Origin: Streptomyces sp. NBC_00223
GTDB taxonomy: Bacteria; Actinomycetota; Actinomycetes; Streptomycetales; Streptomycetaceae
NCBI RefSeq assembly: GCF_036199905.1
Contig: NZ_CP108109.1
Coordinates: 4,449,501 to 4,513,500 of the forward strand
DNA length: 64,000 bases
Reading direction: 5' to 3'
A program made the translations under genes and the position numbers. Numbering within the stretch: position 1 is the first letter of the stretch; every line of letters starts with the position of its first letter. The notes under the pieces were generated by a model that saw nothing but the letters and a program-made list of their open reading frames with translations, was not told where the DNA came from and searched no databases. Positions 8,369-17,177 of the stretch are shown here, in pieces.

Positions 8369-9656
8369 TGCACGCGCTCTGATCGACATGGGAGATGAGG
8401 CGGTACGCCGCCTCGCCCGCCGCGGCTACACCCTGGACCTCTCCTCCGTGGAGTCTCTCCAGTCCCGCCGCAACCAGAGCATCCGCATCGCCGACGAACT
8501 GCGCTCCGAGTCCAAGACCGTCGCGGCCGAGGTCCAGAAAGCGGCGAAGTCGGGCGGCGACACCTCCGCCCTCAAGGACCGAGCCCGCAAGCTCAAGGAG
8601 CAGATCCGCGAGGCGGAGACCGAGCAGGAGCAGGTCCAGGAGGAGCTGACCCAGTTCCTCCTCACCATTCCGAATCTGCCGGCCGACGAGGCGCCCGACG
8701 GCGACTCCGAGGACTTCGCCGTCGAACAGCGCCGCGTCGGCAACCCGCCCGCGTTCTCCTTCGAGCCGAAGGACCACGTGGACCTGGGCGAGGGAATGGG
8801 CATCCTTGACTTCGGGCGAGCCACGAAGCTTTCCGGCCCGCGGTTCAGCGTCCTGCGCGGCGTCGGTGCTGCGCTGGAACGCGCCCTCGTGACGCTCTTC
8901 CTCGACCTGCACACCCGCCGCCATGGATACACCGAGCACTCCGTGCCGTTCCTGGTGACCCGCAAGACCATGACCGGCACCGGCCAACTACCCAAGTTCG
9001 AGGAGGACTTGTTCGCGACGGGCGTCGCCGACCGTGAACTCTTCCTCATTCCCACCGCCGAGGTTCCCCTCACCAACCTCTACGCCGACGAGATCATCCC
9101 GCCCGCGGACCTGCCGGTTGCCCTGACTGCGCAGACACCCTGCTTCCGCTCCGAGGCCGGCTCGTACGGGCGCGACACCCGCGGGCTGATCCGCCAGCAC
9201 CAGTTCTCCAAGGTTGAGATGGTCCGCATTTGTGCCCCCGACGACTCCCGGGCCCAGATGGAGAAAATGGTCGGCCACGCTGAGGCGTGCCTGAAGGAAC
9301 TCGACCTCGCCTACCGCGTTGTCACCCTCGCGGCCGGCGATACCGGCTTCTCCGCCCAGCTCACCTACGACATCGAGGTGTGGCTGCCCAGCCAGAGCAC
9401 GTACCGCGAGATCTCCTCGATCTCTGACTTCGGTACCTTCCAGGGCCGTCGGGCCGGTATCCGCACCCGCGACGAGCACAACAAGTCCACCCCGGTCGCC
9501 ACCGTCAACGGCTCCGGCCTGCCCGTCGGCCGCACCCTGGCCGCAGTCCTGGAACAGCATCAGCAGCAGGACGGCTCGGTTCTGCTCCCGCAATCCCTCG
9601 TCCCTTACCTCGGCTTCCGCCGCATCACGGCGGACGGAAAACCCTCGGAGGCATAG
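8361..9656 (+). CDS. serS2: Seryl-tRNA synthetase, operon-borne second copy
   Basis: A complete 431-residue class II seryl-tRNA synthetase: the N-terminal coiled-coil tRNA-binding arm (residues ~25-105), motif 2 around TPCFRSEAGSYGRDTRG, and motif 3 GSGLPVGRTLAAVLE with its ATP-binding Arg. It charges tRNA-Ser with Ser in the cytoplasm. ATG 8361 overlaps the preceding stop and has GGAGGAG upstream at 8344-8350. Being inside a mobile-island operon it is unlikely to be the housekeeping enzyme. Two precedents exist: VlmL of valanimycin biosynthesis supplies seryl-tRNA as substrate, and albomycin producers carry a resistant SerRS for self-protection. The sequence does not decide between supply and immunity, but the neighbouring AlaRS-core-like protein favours a tRNA-linked chemistry. 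Confidence 0.93.
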   Translation: MHDARALIDMGDEAVRRLARRGYTLDLSSVESLQSRRNQSIRIADELRSESKTVAAEVQKAAKSGGDTSALKDRARKLKEQIREAETEQEQVQEELTQFLLTIPNLPADEAPDGDSEDFAVEQRRVGNPPAFSFEPKDHVDLGEGMGILDFGRATKLSGPRFSVLRGVGAALERALVTLFLDLHTRRHGYTEHSVPFLVTRKTMTGTGQLPKFEEDLFATGVADRELFLIPTAEVPLTNLYADEIIPPADLPVALTAQTPCFRSEAGSYGRDTRGLIRQHQFSKVEMVRICAPDDSRAQMEKMVGHAEACLKELDLAYRVVTLAAGDTGFSAQLTYDIEVWLPSQSTYREISSISDFGTFQGRRAGIRTRDEHNKSTPVATVNGSGLPVGRTLAAVLEQHQQQDGSVLLPQSLVPYLGFRRITADGKPSEA

Positions 9657-10679
9657 GTGTTAATCGGCGTCTGCGACTTCCCCGGCAGCTACGCGTTCCC
9701 CCCGACCGGATACGGCGGGATCGAACGTTGGTTATGGGCGGTCGCTCTCGGAGCGAAAGCCGCAGGCGCCGAAGTACACCTCCTCGGACCGGCCTGGCGC
9801 AACGACCTCGGCCCGGAGTGGACCCGGCGACCGGTGCGGCTGGAGGACACCGCGCCAGGCTCGGCTGCCGCCCGCGATCTGGCTGCCACCGGCTACGACC
9901 TGCTGGTCGTCGGCCACGAGTACCCGACGCTGCCCACCTGGCGGCGTATCCGCGACATGCTCGACTGCGACGTCGCCACCTTCCAGCACAACCCTGACTT
10001 CCAGCACGCGGCCGATGCATTCGACGGTGTGCGAGATCGCCTGTACTGCTACTCGCCCGAGATGGTCGAACGGTATGCGGCCTGGCAGCCCCGCGCCGAG
10101 TTGGCCGTGCACTTCGGCCTCAACGAAGCCGAACCACCTGCGGTCAAGGGCGACGCCCTCGTCTGGGTCGGCCGTATCGACGCCCAGAAGGCCCCGCACC
10201 TGGCCCTCCGCGCCGCCGAAATCCTCGGCCGCCGCATACGCCTGATCGGCCCGGTGTTCGACTCGGCGTACATCCGGCAGTACGAACGCCTCTTCGCGGC
10301 CGACCACGTTCAGTGGGACGGCGAGTTGGGCGGCGCCGCCAAGACCGGTGCCTTCCATCGCGCGGGCACCTTCGTCTACACCTACGCCCGCGACTACGTC
10401 GAAGCCGGCGCTGCGGTCTTCGGGGAGGCGCTGCGGGCAGGAACACCAGTGGCGGCCCTGACCTGGCGCGAAGGTACGTGTGCCCAAGCCGCCCTCTGCG
10501 GCGCTACAGGGAAGGTCATGATCCAGCCGCCGGACGTGGACGACGAAACGGCTGCGCGGGCACTCGCCGAAGCGATCACCCGCACGGAAGACCTCGACCC
10601 GGCCCACGTCCAGGCGGTCGGGCAGCAACGCTTCGACGCGAGGCGGCACTTCGAGGGTCTGGCGTCGCGGCCATGCTGA
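9657..10679 (+). CDS. Glycosyltransferase, GT4-like (GT-B fold)
   Basis: 340 residues. N-terminal YAFPPTGYGGIERW is the donor/acceptor loop typical of GT4 enzymes acting from nucleotide-sugars; LLVVGHEYP and ALVWVGRIDAQKAPHLALRAAE mark the two Rossmann domains; the C-terminal FGEALRAGTPVAAL resembles the E-x7-E donor-binding region. GTG 9657 immediately follows the SerRS stop (no spacer). It probably transfers a hexose or aminosugar onto the pathway product or a carrier. Both donor and acceptor are unknown. The stop overlaps the next ATG (ATGCTGA). Confidence 0.8.
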   Translation: MLIGVCDFPGSYAFPPTGYGGIERWLWAVALGAKAAGAEVHLLGPAWRNDLGPEWTRRPVRLEDTAPGSAAARDLAATGYDLLVVGHEYPTLPTWRRIRDMLDCDVATFQHNPDFQHAADAFDGVRDRLYCYSPEMVERYAAWQPRAELAVHFGLNEAEPPAVKGDALVWVGRIDAQKAPHLALRAAEILGRRIRLIGPVFDSAYIRQYERLFAADHVQWDGELGGAAKTGAFHRAGTFVYTYARDYVEAGAAVFGEALRAGTPVAALTWREGTCAQAALCGATGKVMIQPPDVDDETAARALAEAITRTEDLDPAHVQAVGQQRFDARRHFEGLASRPC

Positions 10680-11656
10680 GCACAGTCGACCCCGCCGAGA
10701 TACCGCGCTTGCTCCGCAAAGTCCTCGGGCCCAGATGGGACTTCACCATTGACGGCGACCGCTTGGAGATCTGCCACCAGGACCACGCGACGCCGTACTG
10801 CCCGCCCCGGCAGGCTCTGCCCTGGCCCGATCTGCTCGCGCTATTGGAGGCAGCCTTCGCTGACCAAGGTGTCCCCTGTGCCGTCTGCCTCCCCTTGCGC
10901 TGCGGCCGAGAGACCGAGTTGACCATCTCCGCCGTCCAGGCCCTCGACCCGGTCCTCAAGGACGGCGGCACGATCCCCTACCGCCAAGGCTTCATCCCCC
11001 AGCCCGTTGTGCGGCTCACCGCCGAGCGAGCCGCCGACGGCTCACTGCAGGACGGCTTCCTCACGTCCTTCGTCAACACGTCCCGCGTCGAACTCATCCC
11101 CGACCTGGACGCGTACGCCGCCGCCTTCGACCAGTTGCTCAGCGTCCTGTCCCGCCTGAGCCTCCACGCCCGCCACATCACCTTCCACGGCCGGCTCACT
11201 ATCTGGCAACGCCGCCAAGTCGAAGGGATTACCCTCCGCTTCGACCACGCCGGCGCCCCCCTCGGCGACCTCGTCCTCCTCTGGAACGCCGCCCACCCCG
11301 ACCGCCTCGCACTCGACCTGGGCACTTCCCTCGAACGCCTCGCCTGGACCCGGGCACGCATCCCCTGGCACCACCTGATCTTCGGTCCCCTTACCGAGGC
11401 CGCCCCCTACGACGTACTTGACGCCATCCGCACCGCCACCCTCCTCCTCGCCAACGGGATCACCCCCACTGCCCGAGGCGCCGGCAGCATCACACGCCGA
11501 GTGCTTCAGCGGATTCCCCCAGGCACGGTCGCACTCGGACTGAGCCGCGCTGTCCGCCAGTTCTCCCGCTTCTGGCAAGGTGCCCACCCGCTCACCGGCA
11601 ATTGGCAGGCCGTTGCAGAGCAGATGGACGAGCAACTCGCCGAGAACGGAGCTTGA
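10673..11656 (+). CDS. Alanyl-tRNA-synthetase-core-like protein
   Basis: 327 residues, last gene of the operon. I see resemblance to the class II core of AlaRS without its editing and C-Ala domains. A DLGTSLERLAW segment mirrors the D-T-G-x-G-L-E-R-L motif-3 region of AlaRS, and AIRTATLLLANGITPTARGAGSITRRVLQR mirrors the tRNA-recognition helix pattern ending in G-x-G-Y-x-x-R-R-x-x-R-R. TSFVNTSRVELI could be the central strand. Length is about a third of a normal AlaRS. It might activate an amino acid onto a non-tRNA acceptor, or take aminoacyl groups from tRNA charged by the adjacent SerRS. No function is known to me. Resemblance is by eye and the early motifs 1 and 2 are not clear. Confidence 0.55.
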   Translation: MLSTVDPAEIPRLLRKVLGPRWDFTIDGDRLEICHQDHATPYCPPRQALPWPDLLALLEAAFADQGVPCAVCLPLRCGRETELTISAVQALDPVLKDGGTIPYRQGFIPQPVVRLTAERAADGSLQDGFLTSFVNTSRVELIPDLDAYAAAFDQLLSVLSRLSLHARHITFHGRLTIWQRRQVEGITLRFDHAGAPLGDLVLLWNAAHPDRLALDLGTSLERLAWTRARIPWHHLIFGPLTEAAPYDVLDAIRTATLLLANGITPTARGAGSITRRVLQRIPPGTVALGLSRAVRQFSRFWQGAHPLTGNWQAVAEQMDEQLAENGA

Positions 11657-11689
11657 GTCGAGGTACTGGGTGGCACCGAGCACACGGGG

Positions 11690-12272
11690 CTCGACCGCAG
11701 GGTCTGTCCAGCGACCGCGTCGCCCCGGTCGGGCGAGCGGCCGAGGCGGGTCACGACGTCCTCCTTCCGCTCCACCTGGATCTTCGGCGGCAGGCCGGTG
11801 GTGACGTCCCACGTGGGGGTCGTCAGGTCGCTGGCCAGCAGGTCGTCCGGGGCAGCGCGAGCTCCGCGCCGAACGCGGGGTCCAGCAGCTCCCGCAGGTT
11901 CCAGTACGCCGCGGACCTGGTGTTGGTGAACCCGAACTCCCCGTCCCGGCTCCTGCGCCTGGACTTGGCGGCGTCGGCGTACGCGAGCACGGGGGTGCCC
12001 AGCTCGCGCAGTCGGTCCACGACGCCGCCGCCCATGCCCATGCTGTCGACCACCGGCACCGGGGCGCTGCCGGGCTCCTCCTCGTCCTGGTCGCGGTTGT
12101 GCTCGTCCCCGGACAGCGCGCCGAGCACGCGGGCCGTGGTGTGCATGGCGTCCTTGTCGCGGCCGGAGGAGACGTACTCGTACCGCGAGAGCCAGACGCC
12201 GGAGTAATTGCTGCGGGGTGTGGGCTGGGCGGTGGGCAAGCCGTGGACGGCCGCATTCCACGGCTCGCCCAC
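11690..12272 (-). pseudogene. Degraded phage terminase large subunit fragment
   Basis: On the minus strand, PVVDSMGMGGGVVDRLRELG, then GEFGFTNTRSAAYWNLRELL, match the nuclease-domain end of terminase large subunits. At about 11850 the frame breaks: ELALP continues one frame over as DDLLASDLTTPTWDV... and KIQVERKEDVVTRLGRSPDRGDAV, the expected terminase C-terminus. A single missing C in a C-run explains the shift. Residues upstream (YSGVWLSRYEYVSSGRD, near 12200) look like part of a different regulator-type protein, so the fragment is also chimeric. It shows former phage or satellite DNA in island 1. Confidence 0.7.
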
Positions 12273-12547
12273 TGCCCAGCACCGGCAATACCCTCATCAC
12301 CCAGTCGGGCGGCACCCTCAAGGACGCCATGGTCCGAGCCGGCCGGTTTTCGGAGGAGGTCGCCCTGATCGACCAGCACTCGGCGCTGGAAGGTCAGAAG
12401 GAGATCGCGACTGGCCTCGATGCTTGCGTTCGCGCCGACCGCCAGGACGCTGCGCGCGAGCGGGCATGCGGTGCGGCCCACCTGACGCCTTACCGTGTGT
12501 CGATGGGTCGGTGGTGTTCGCGGGCCTGACCGTATGCCGGCAGAGGC
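12273..12547. other. No supported gene (275 bp)
   Basis: Between the terminase debris and the coiled-coil gene I see no convincing coding region, RNA or repeat on either strand. Confidence 0.4.
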
Positions 12548-12868
12548 TCAGCTGGTGGTCTCGGGGGCGATGCCCTGTGCGCGGGCGAGAGCGAACAAGA
12601 CGCGCTCGATGGTGTCAAGCTGCTGTTTCACCGTGCCGAGACGCTCGGTCAACGCGTCGAGCCGTTTCGCGGTCGGGCGCTCGTCCCGTGCGCCGGTGGT
12701 GTGGGGGAGGCGGTCGGTGCTGTCGGATGCAGCGCGGCGCCGCTCGCGTACGGCCGCCAGTTGCTCGCTGTGCTCGGTGAGGGTGCGGGCGGTGCGGAAC
12801 GCTTGTGCCTCCAGGTCCCGCAGCCGCCTGTCGTACGCTGCACTCCCGTTGTCCGGCCAACCGGCCAT
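12548..12868 (-). CDS. Small coiled-coil protein of unknown function
   Basis: From the ATG at 12868 the product is 106 residues, charged and helical: RRLRDLEAQAFRTARTLTEH and RLDALTERLGTVKQQLDTIE have heptad-like spacing of Leu/Ile/Val, suggesting two coiled-coil segments, separated by a Pro/Asp/Arg-rich linker. An in-frame GTG/ATG further upstream would extend it to 13048, but that extension overlaps the regulator gene and has no coding character. It lies downstream of the XRE gene on the same strand. I do not recognise a family. Confidence 0.5.
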   Translation of the reverse strand: MAGWPDNGSAAYDRRLRDLEAQAFRTARTLTEHSEQLAAVRERRRAASDSTDRLPHTTGARDERPTAKRLDALTERLGTVKQQLDTIERVLFALARAQGIAPETTS

Positions 12869-13017
12869 CGACGGAACCGTGTTGTGCGGAACCACAGGCG
12901 GGCGGGATGAGGCCGCCTCGGACAGGCCAGGAGCCTGTCCGTCTTCCCCTCCCGTATTGCAGGCCACTGTGTCTGGGCGGTGATTCGTCCCCGACGGCAG
13001 TCGGCCACTCCTTGCCG

Positions 13018-13344
13018 TCACCATGGGCGGACTCCAGCGTGCTGACACGACGGCGGTACCGCCGCGCGCTTGCGTTCGAGGGCGACGAGGGGGCAGTTCA
13101 GCGCGTCGGCGATGCGGATCAGGTTGGCTGGGGTGGCGCTGCGCCAGCCGGATTCGATTTCGCCCCTCAGCTGCTCAGAGATGCCGATCCGGGCGGCCAT
13201 GTCCCGCTTGGTCAGTCCGGCCTTTTCCCGTGCCCGGGTGCCGGCTTCGGGCTCTGGTGGAGCTTGCGCGGCCGGGTTCGGACGCGGGGTTGCGTGGTCG
13301 TGTCCGCATTGCCCACTCTGCGGATTCCGGGTCGGCTTGGTCAT
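13018..13344 (-). CDS. Small XRE-family DNA-binding protein
   Basis: 108 residues with one Cro/CI-type helix-turn-helix at ~38-95: AREKAGLTKRDMAARIGISEQLRGEIESGWRS followed by NLIRIADALNCPLVALE. The N-terminus is Pro/His-rich. Proteins of this form commonly act as repressors or element regulators in Streptomyces mobile DNA. Its start overlaps the stop of the short gene upstream (13341-13565) by ATGA, so the pair is translationally coupled. Confidence 0.75.
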   Translation of the reverse strand: MTKPTRNPQSGQCGHDHATPRPNPAAQAPPEPEAGTRAREKAGLTKRDMAARIGISEQLRGEIESGWRSATPANLIRIADALNCPLVALERKRAAVPPSCQHAGVRPW

Positions 13345-13565
13345 GGTGGGCGGTCCAGTTGGCTAGGACGGTGATGAAGGCGGGGGAGTGCGTCGTGGTC
13401 GAGGCAATCGACCTTTGTGCGCAGCTTGGTGAAGCACTGGGCGAGGGCGTCGGGGTTGAGGCCGTTGGGCAGGACGACTTCGCGCTGCGGCACCGCGGAC
13501 AGCGCCGGGAGCGGGGGTTCGCACCGCTTGTCAGTGACGAACGACCTTGCGCTGGGAGCAGTCAT
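13341..13565 (-). CDS. Short hypothetical protein coupled to the XRE gene
   Basis: 74 residues from the ATG at 13565. A central stretch, PQREVVLPNGLNPDALAQCF, has coding-like composition, and the stop overlaps the XRE start by 4 bp. That overlap is the main reason to accept it. No family recognised. A longer form starting near 13667 is possible but less convincing. Confidence 0.4.
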   Translation of the reverse strand: MTAPSARSFVTDKRCEPPLPALSAVPQREVVLPNGLNPDALAQCFTKLRTKVDCLDHDALPRLHHRPSQLDRPP

Positions 13566-13866
13566 ACGTCGCGACCAGGTGTCAGAGCGTATGCGGGTCC
13601 TCACCCCGTGGCGTTCACCGTCGTGAACATATCCGTGGTCGGCCACATTCAGGCGAGGAGCGGTCATCTCCCGGGGTTCCGGCGCTCATTGGAACGACCT
13701 GGGATTGCAGACGAGCGCGCGGGAAGTGGCAAGGTCAGCGGGTGTTAGACCCAACTCGTCGGCGTGATTACTGTGTCGCGGCAAGGGCAGGTGCGAGGCG
13801 GGCGAACGCGGCTCCGTATGGCCGGAAGTCGTCGTCAGGACCGCGCCGAGTGGAGGTGGGCAGCCG

Positions 13867-14985
13867 GTGGGAGGCTGGGTACATCGGGGAGACGGCGCTC
13901 CGGTAGCTGGGCCGATCGGTGCGGCGGTGGCGATGTGGCGGGTGCGGCGGGGGCTGAGCCAGAAGGCGTTGGCCGACCGTGCCGGGCTCGACGTGGCGTG
14001 GGTTTCGGCGGTCGAGGTGGGCGGGGAGTGGGTGGACCGGCGTCGTCCCCTTGCCTCGCTGGAGTCTGCCCTCCGGCTGGATGTCGGTGAGTTGACCGGT
14101 CAGCCGTATCCGCCGCTGAACGCCGCGCACGCGGAGGTACGGGCGGTCGCTTATCGAGTGAGGCGGGTACTGGCAGGTTCCCCGGCGGCTCCGGAGCACT
14201 CTGCTGTGCGACAGGGCGAGTTGGAGCACCTACTCGCGGTGGCCGAGGCGGCGGAGGCTGCGGGTGACGAGCACGGTCTCGCCCTGGTCGTGCCCGATCT
14301 CATTTCGGCCGGCCGGTCAGTACGTGACGGTCCGGACGGGGAGGTGACACTTCGTTCGCGCGGGCATGCGGTGGCTGCGGGACTTCTGCGGCGGCTCGGT
14401 TACAGCGACTTGGCCTGGCTGTTCCTTCACCGGGCAGCGCGCTGCGGTGGGGCCGAGGCCGGGTCGGTACGGGCCGAGGAGGTACGTCTGCTGCTTGACC
14501 TGGGTCTGCCGGAGTCCGCGTTGCTCCGCGCGAAACAGGCCGTAGACCCCCAACTTCCGTTGCTGGAAGCCGTCGCGCATGCGATGGCCGACCGCCCCGG
14601 GCGGGCTACCGCTCTCTTGGACGTTGCGGCCCAGCGGGCTGACAGCGGCGAGGCCCACGCCATGGTGGCCGCCGCCCGTGTGGCCGTTGCCGTGGAAGCC
14701 GGCGACTTCGGCGCCGCAGCCGAATACGCCACGGCCGCCGAGCCGCAGCGACTGACGCCCGCCACCCGTACGACGCTGCTCGTCAATCTCGCCACGACAG
14801 CGGCCCGCACCGGCCGCACGGACGAGGCCGCCGGATACCTGGAGCAGGCCGAGGCGACCGCGCCGTTGCGGCTTCTGCTCGACCCGTTCGCCCGGGAGTT
14901 GCTGGCGGCGCTGCCCACCCGGATCACGGACCCCGAGGTGGTGGGACGGCTGCGAGCAGTCGCCCAGCGAGCCGGGCTGCCTTAA
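13867..14985 (+). CDS. XRE/TPR-type transcriptional regulator
   Basis: 372 residues. Residues ~15-75 form an XRE helix-turn-helix (MWRVRRGLSQKALADRAGLD...ESALRLDVGEL), preceding ~280 residues of Ala-rich TPR-like helices. GTG 13867 follows GGAGGTGGG at 13851-13859. This architecture is typical of Streptomyces ligand-responsive regulators. It is monocistronic with unknown target. Together with the gene at 15766 it forms a pair of similar regulators flanking a small membrane-protein gene near the right end of island 1. Confidence 0.75.
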   Translation: MGGWVHRGDGAPVAGPIGAAVAMWRVRRGLSQKALADRAGLDVAWVSAVEVGGEWVDRRRPLASLESALRLDVGELTGQPYPPLNAAHAEVRAVAYRVRRVLAGSPAAPEHSAVRQGELEHLLAVAEAAEAAGDEHGLALVVPDLISAGRSVRDGPDGEVTLRSRGHAVAAGLLRRLGYSDLAWLFLHRAARCGGAEAGSVRAEEVRLLLDLGLPESALLRAKQAVDPQLPLLEAVAHAMADRPGRATALLDVAAQRADSGEAHAMVAAARVAVAVEAGDFGAAAEYATAAEPQRLTPATRTTLLVNLATTAARTGRTDEAAGYLEQAEATAPLRLLLDPFARELLAALPTRITDPEVVGRLRAVAQRAGLP

Positions 14986-15133
14986 CCCTTCAATTGGCCT
15001 CATTCACGAGCTGTGAAGTCATCTCTATTGGGCTTGTGAGGCACACCAGATCCGTGTCGGGTAGTGGTCACAGCTCTACTCGGAAGGCCCGGAGCCCGCC
15101 GCCGGTCAGGTCGGCGGCGGGCCCGGAACCGCT

Positions 15134-15412
15134 CTACCGGCGTCGGCGGAGCAGCAGGAGGTTTGCCATGGCGGCGAGTTCGCCCAGGACGTCCGGGACA
15201 GCGGCCGACTCGGAGTGAAGCACTGCGGTGGTGGCGACGATGGTGAGACCGGTGACGACAGCGAGGGCGACCACCTTGGCGCCGAGTTCGCGCAGGACGT
15301 CGGGGACGACGGCCGACTCGGCGTGGTGTACCCCGGCGACGGCGGTGACGCCGATGGCGAGGATGAGGGCGATGGCGACCGCCGCGGCGGCGATCAGGGC
15401 GTAGACGGGCAA
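15134..15412 (-). CDS. Small membrane protein with an internal duplication
   Basis: 92 residues with two hydrophobic helices (residues ~4-28, AAAAVAIALILAIGVTAVAG, and ~46-62) and an Arg-rich C-terminal tail. Each helix is followed by a near-repeat: ESAVVPDVLRELGA and ESAAVPDVLGELAA, so the protein is an internal duplication of a ~40-residue helix-plus-motif unit. No family recognised. It is flanked by the two XRE/TPR regulator genes on the other strand. It could be an actinobacterial small membrane peptide, and the DNA is also open on the opposite strand, so support is moderate. Confidence 0.45.
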   Translation of the reverse strand: MPVYALIAAAAVAIALILAIGVTAVAGVHHAESAVVPDVLRELGAKVVALAVVTGLTIVATTAVLHSESAAVPDVLGELAAMANLLLLRRRR

Positions 15413-15765
15413 GGCTTCTCCAAGATCAGGGGGCGCACGACTGGCGGTGCGCAGAGGAATGGGACAGTCCCGGCCGGGGTGTGTCCCAGAGCATCGAGGA
15501 GCCGGGGGTTAGCCCCGCAAGTCGCGTTTTCCCCTGATGAGAAGGGGGCTGAGGGGTTCGTTCGCGCGTCTACACCCTCGTGGCCCTAGGCGCGCAAGTC
15601 CGCGTTGGGTACTGATCCTCATGAACCATCCACGAGCCTCACGATCGTCATCTGCTGCCCAACCCGCCGCACTACGCCGATGCTTGAGATGAATGAAGTC
15701 ACCTGAATTCCCGGGGACACGTCGACGCATCGTCACCGGACGCCTACGCTGAGGTCCAGCTCCTC
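15413..15765. other. Intergenic, no supported gene (353 bp)
   Basis: Between the small membrane-protein gene and the divergent regulator. It must hold both promoters. I see no clear RNA gene or repeat. Confidence 0.4.
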
Positions 15766-17025
15766 GTGACAACGGATGACGACGTGATGAACGAAGACCA
15801 GTCCCACCACACTGGGCGACGGCTGCGGTCGGCCCGGCGTCAACGCGGTATGTCCCTGCGTACGTTGGCGGGCCTGTCGGGGCTGTCGATCGGCTTTCTG
15901 TCGATGGTCGAGAACGGTCAGCGGCACTTGGACCGCACGGGACACATCACCGCTCTGGCCGATGCGCTCCGGATCGCGCCGACGGAGCTGACCGGCCGGC
16001 CGTTCGCCCCGACCGATCCTTCCACGGCGTCCGCGCACGAGGCAGTTCCGGAGCTTCGGCTGGCGCTGATGGGCATGCACCTGGGTCTGCCGCCGGACCA
16101 AGGCCCCTCCGCGGAGCCGATCAGAGCGCTCGGTGCACGTGTCGTCGAGGCCAACCGGCTTTACCACGGCTGCGATTACGGCATCCTCGCGAGGAAGTTG
16201 CCCGCTCTGCTGGGCGAGTTGCATACGGCGGTCGAGCACGCGTCCCCGCCCGAGCGCCCCGAGCTGTTACGGCTCCTCGCCGATGCCTACCACCCGGCGT
16301 GCACGATGCTGCTGAAGTACCTCGGCTACCCGGACCTGGCGTTTATCGCCGTCACGCGTGCCGCCGAGGCGACCGCCGAACTGGACGACCCGCTGCGTAC
16401 CGCGCTGTCCGGGTTCTTCCACGCCCACGTCCTGATGTCCATCGGCAGCCCGGATCTCGCCCTGGATCGTGCCGAGTTGGCGGCTGATGAAGTTGAGCGC
16501 CATCTCGCGGAGCCCAAGGCGTACGCGCTGCTGGGCGAGTTGCATCTGATCCGGGCGACCTGTCTGACCCTGGACGTCCGCCGCTCTGGGGCCGATCGCA
16601 CCCGTGAGGTCAACGAGCACCTGGCCGAGGCGGCGAAGCTGGCCGGCCGTACCGGCGAAACCAAGGCGTGGCACCTCAACTTCGGCCCCACCAACGTCGG
16701 TATCCACCATGTCAGCCTCAACACCGACCTCGGCCGCCACGGTCACGCCGTCGCGGCCTCCGGTGGCGTACGGCCGAGGGTCCTGGCCGCTTCCGGCCGG
16801 GAAGCCACCTTCCACGCCGACCTCGGACGCGCGCTGACCCACCTGCACGGTCGGGACGCCGACGCGGTGACCGAACTCCTCGCCGCCGAACGCACCGCAC
16901 CGCAGCGCATCCACGCCAACGTCATGGTCCGCGACACCGTCTCCACCCTTCTTGACCGCCAACTGCCCGCCCGTACCGCCCGCGAACTCCGGGCATTGGC
17001 CCACCGGATGGGCGTCCAGGGCTGA
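15766..17025 (+). CDS. XRE/TPR-type transcriptional regulator
   Basis: 419 residues. The XRE domain at ~15-75 is clear (RRLRSARRQRGMSLRTLAGL, SGLSIGFLSMVENGQRHL, ITALADALRIAPTEL) and is followed by a long TPR-like helical region. GTG 15766 is used; an in-frame ATG at 15787 is an alternative that keeps the whole DNA-binding domain. It lies directly upstream of the island-end pair (17178, 17936) in the same direction, with a ~150-bp gap. Such regulators are recurrent neighbours of DUF6907-type genes. Target unknown. Confidence 0.75.
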   Translation: MTTDDDVMNEDQSHHTGRRLRSARRQRGMSLRTLAGLSGLSIGFLSMVENGQRHLDRTGHITALADALRIAPTELTGRPFAPTDPSTASAHEAVPELRLALMGMHLGLPPDQGPSAEPIRALGARVVEANRLYHGCDYGILARKLPALLGELHTAVEHASPPERPELLRLLADAYHPACTMLLKYLGYPDLAFIAVTRAAEATAELDDPLRTALSGFFHAHVLMSIGSPDLALDRAELAADEVERHLAEPKAYALLGELHLIRATCLTLDVRRSGADRTREVNEHLAEAAKLAGRTGETKAWHLNFGPTNVGIHHVSLNTDLGRHGHAVAASGGVRPRVLAASGREATFHADLGRALTHLHGRDADAVTELLAAERTAPQRIHANVMVRDTVSTLLDRQLPARTARELRALAHRMGVQG

Positions 17026-17177
17026 GCTCCCCGTTTCCGCGCCCGGGTGGTCTAGGGCCGCCCGTACGCCAGTGCGTGCCGCCCGAGCGGTTCACAGTCG
17101 TGAACACCAGCGTGTCATTGCGCTCGTAGCGTCCCTTGCCACGCCCGGACGACCGGTCCGGTAGGGAGGAGACGAGC

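Noticed and set aside
11042..12481. A long minus-strand frame spanning the end of the AlaRS-like gene and the terminase debris
   Set aside because: It crosses two unrelated regions, is low-complexity, and the true terminase residues lie in other frames.
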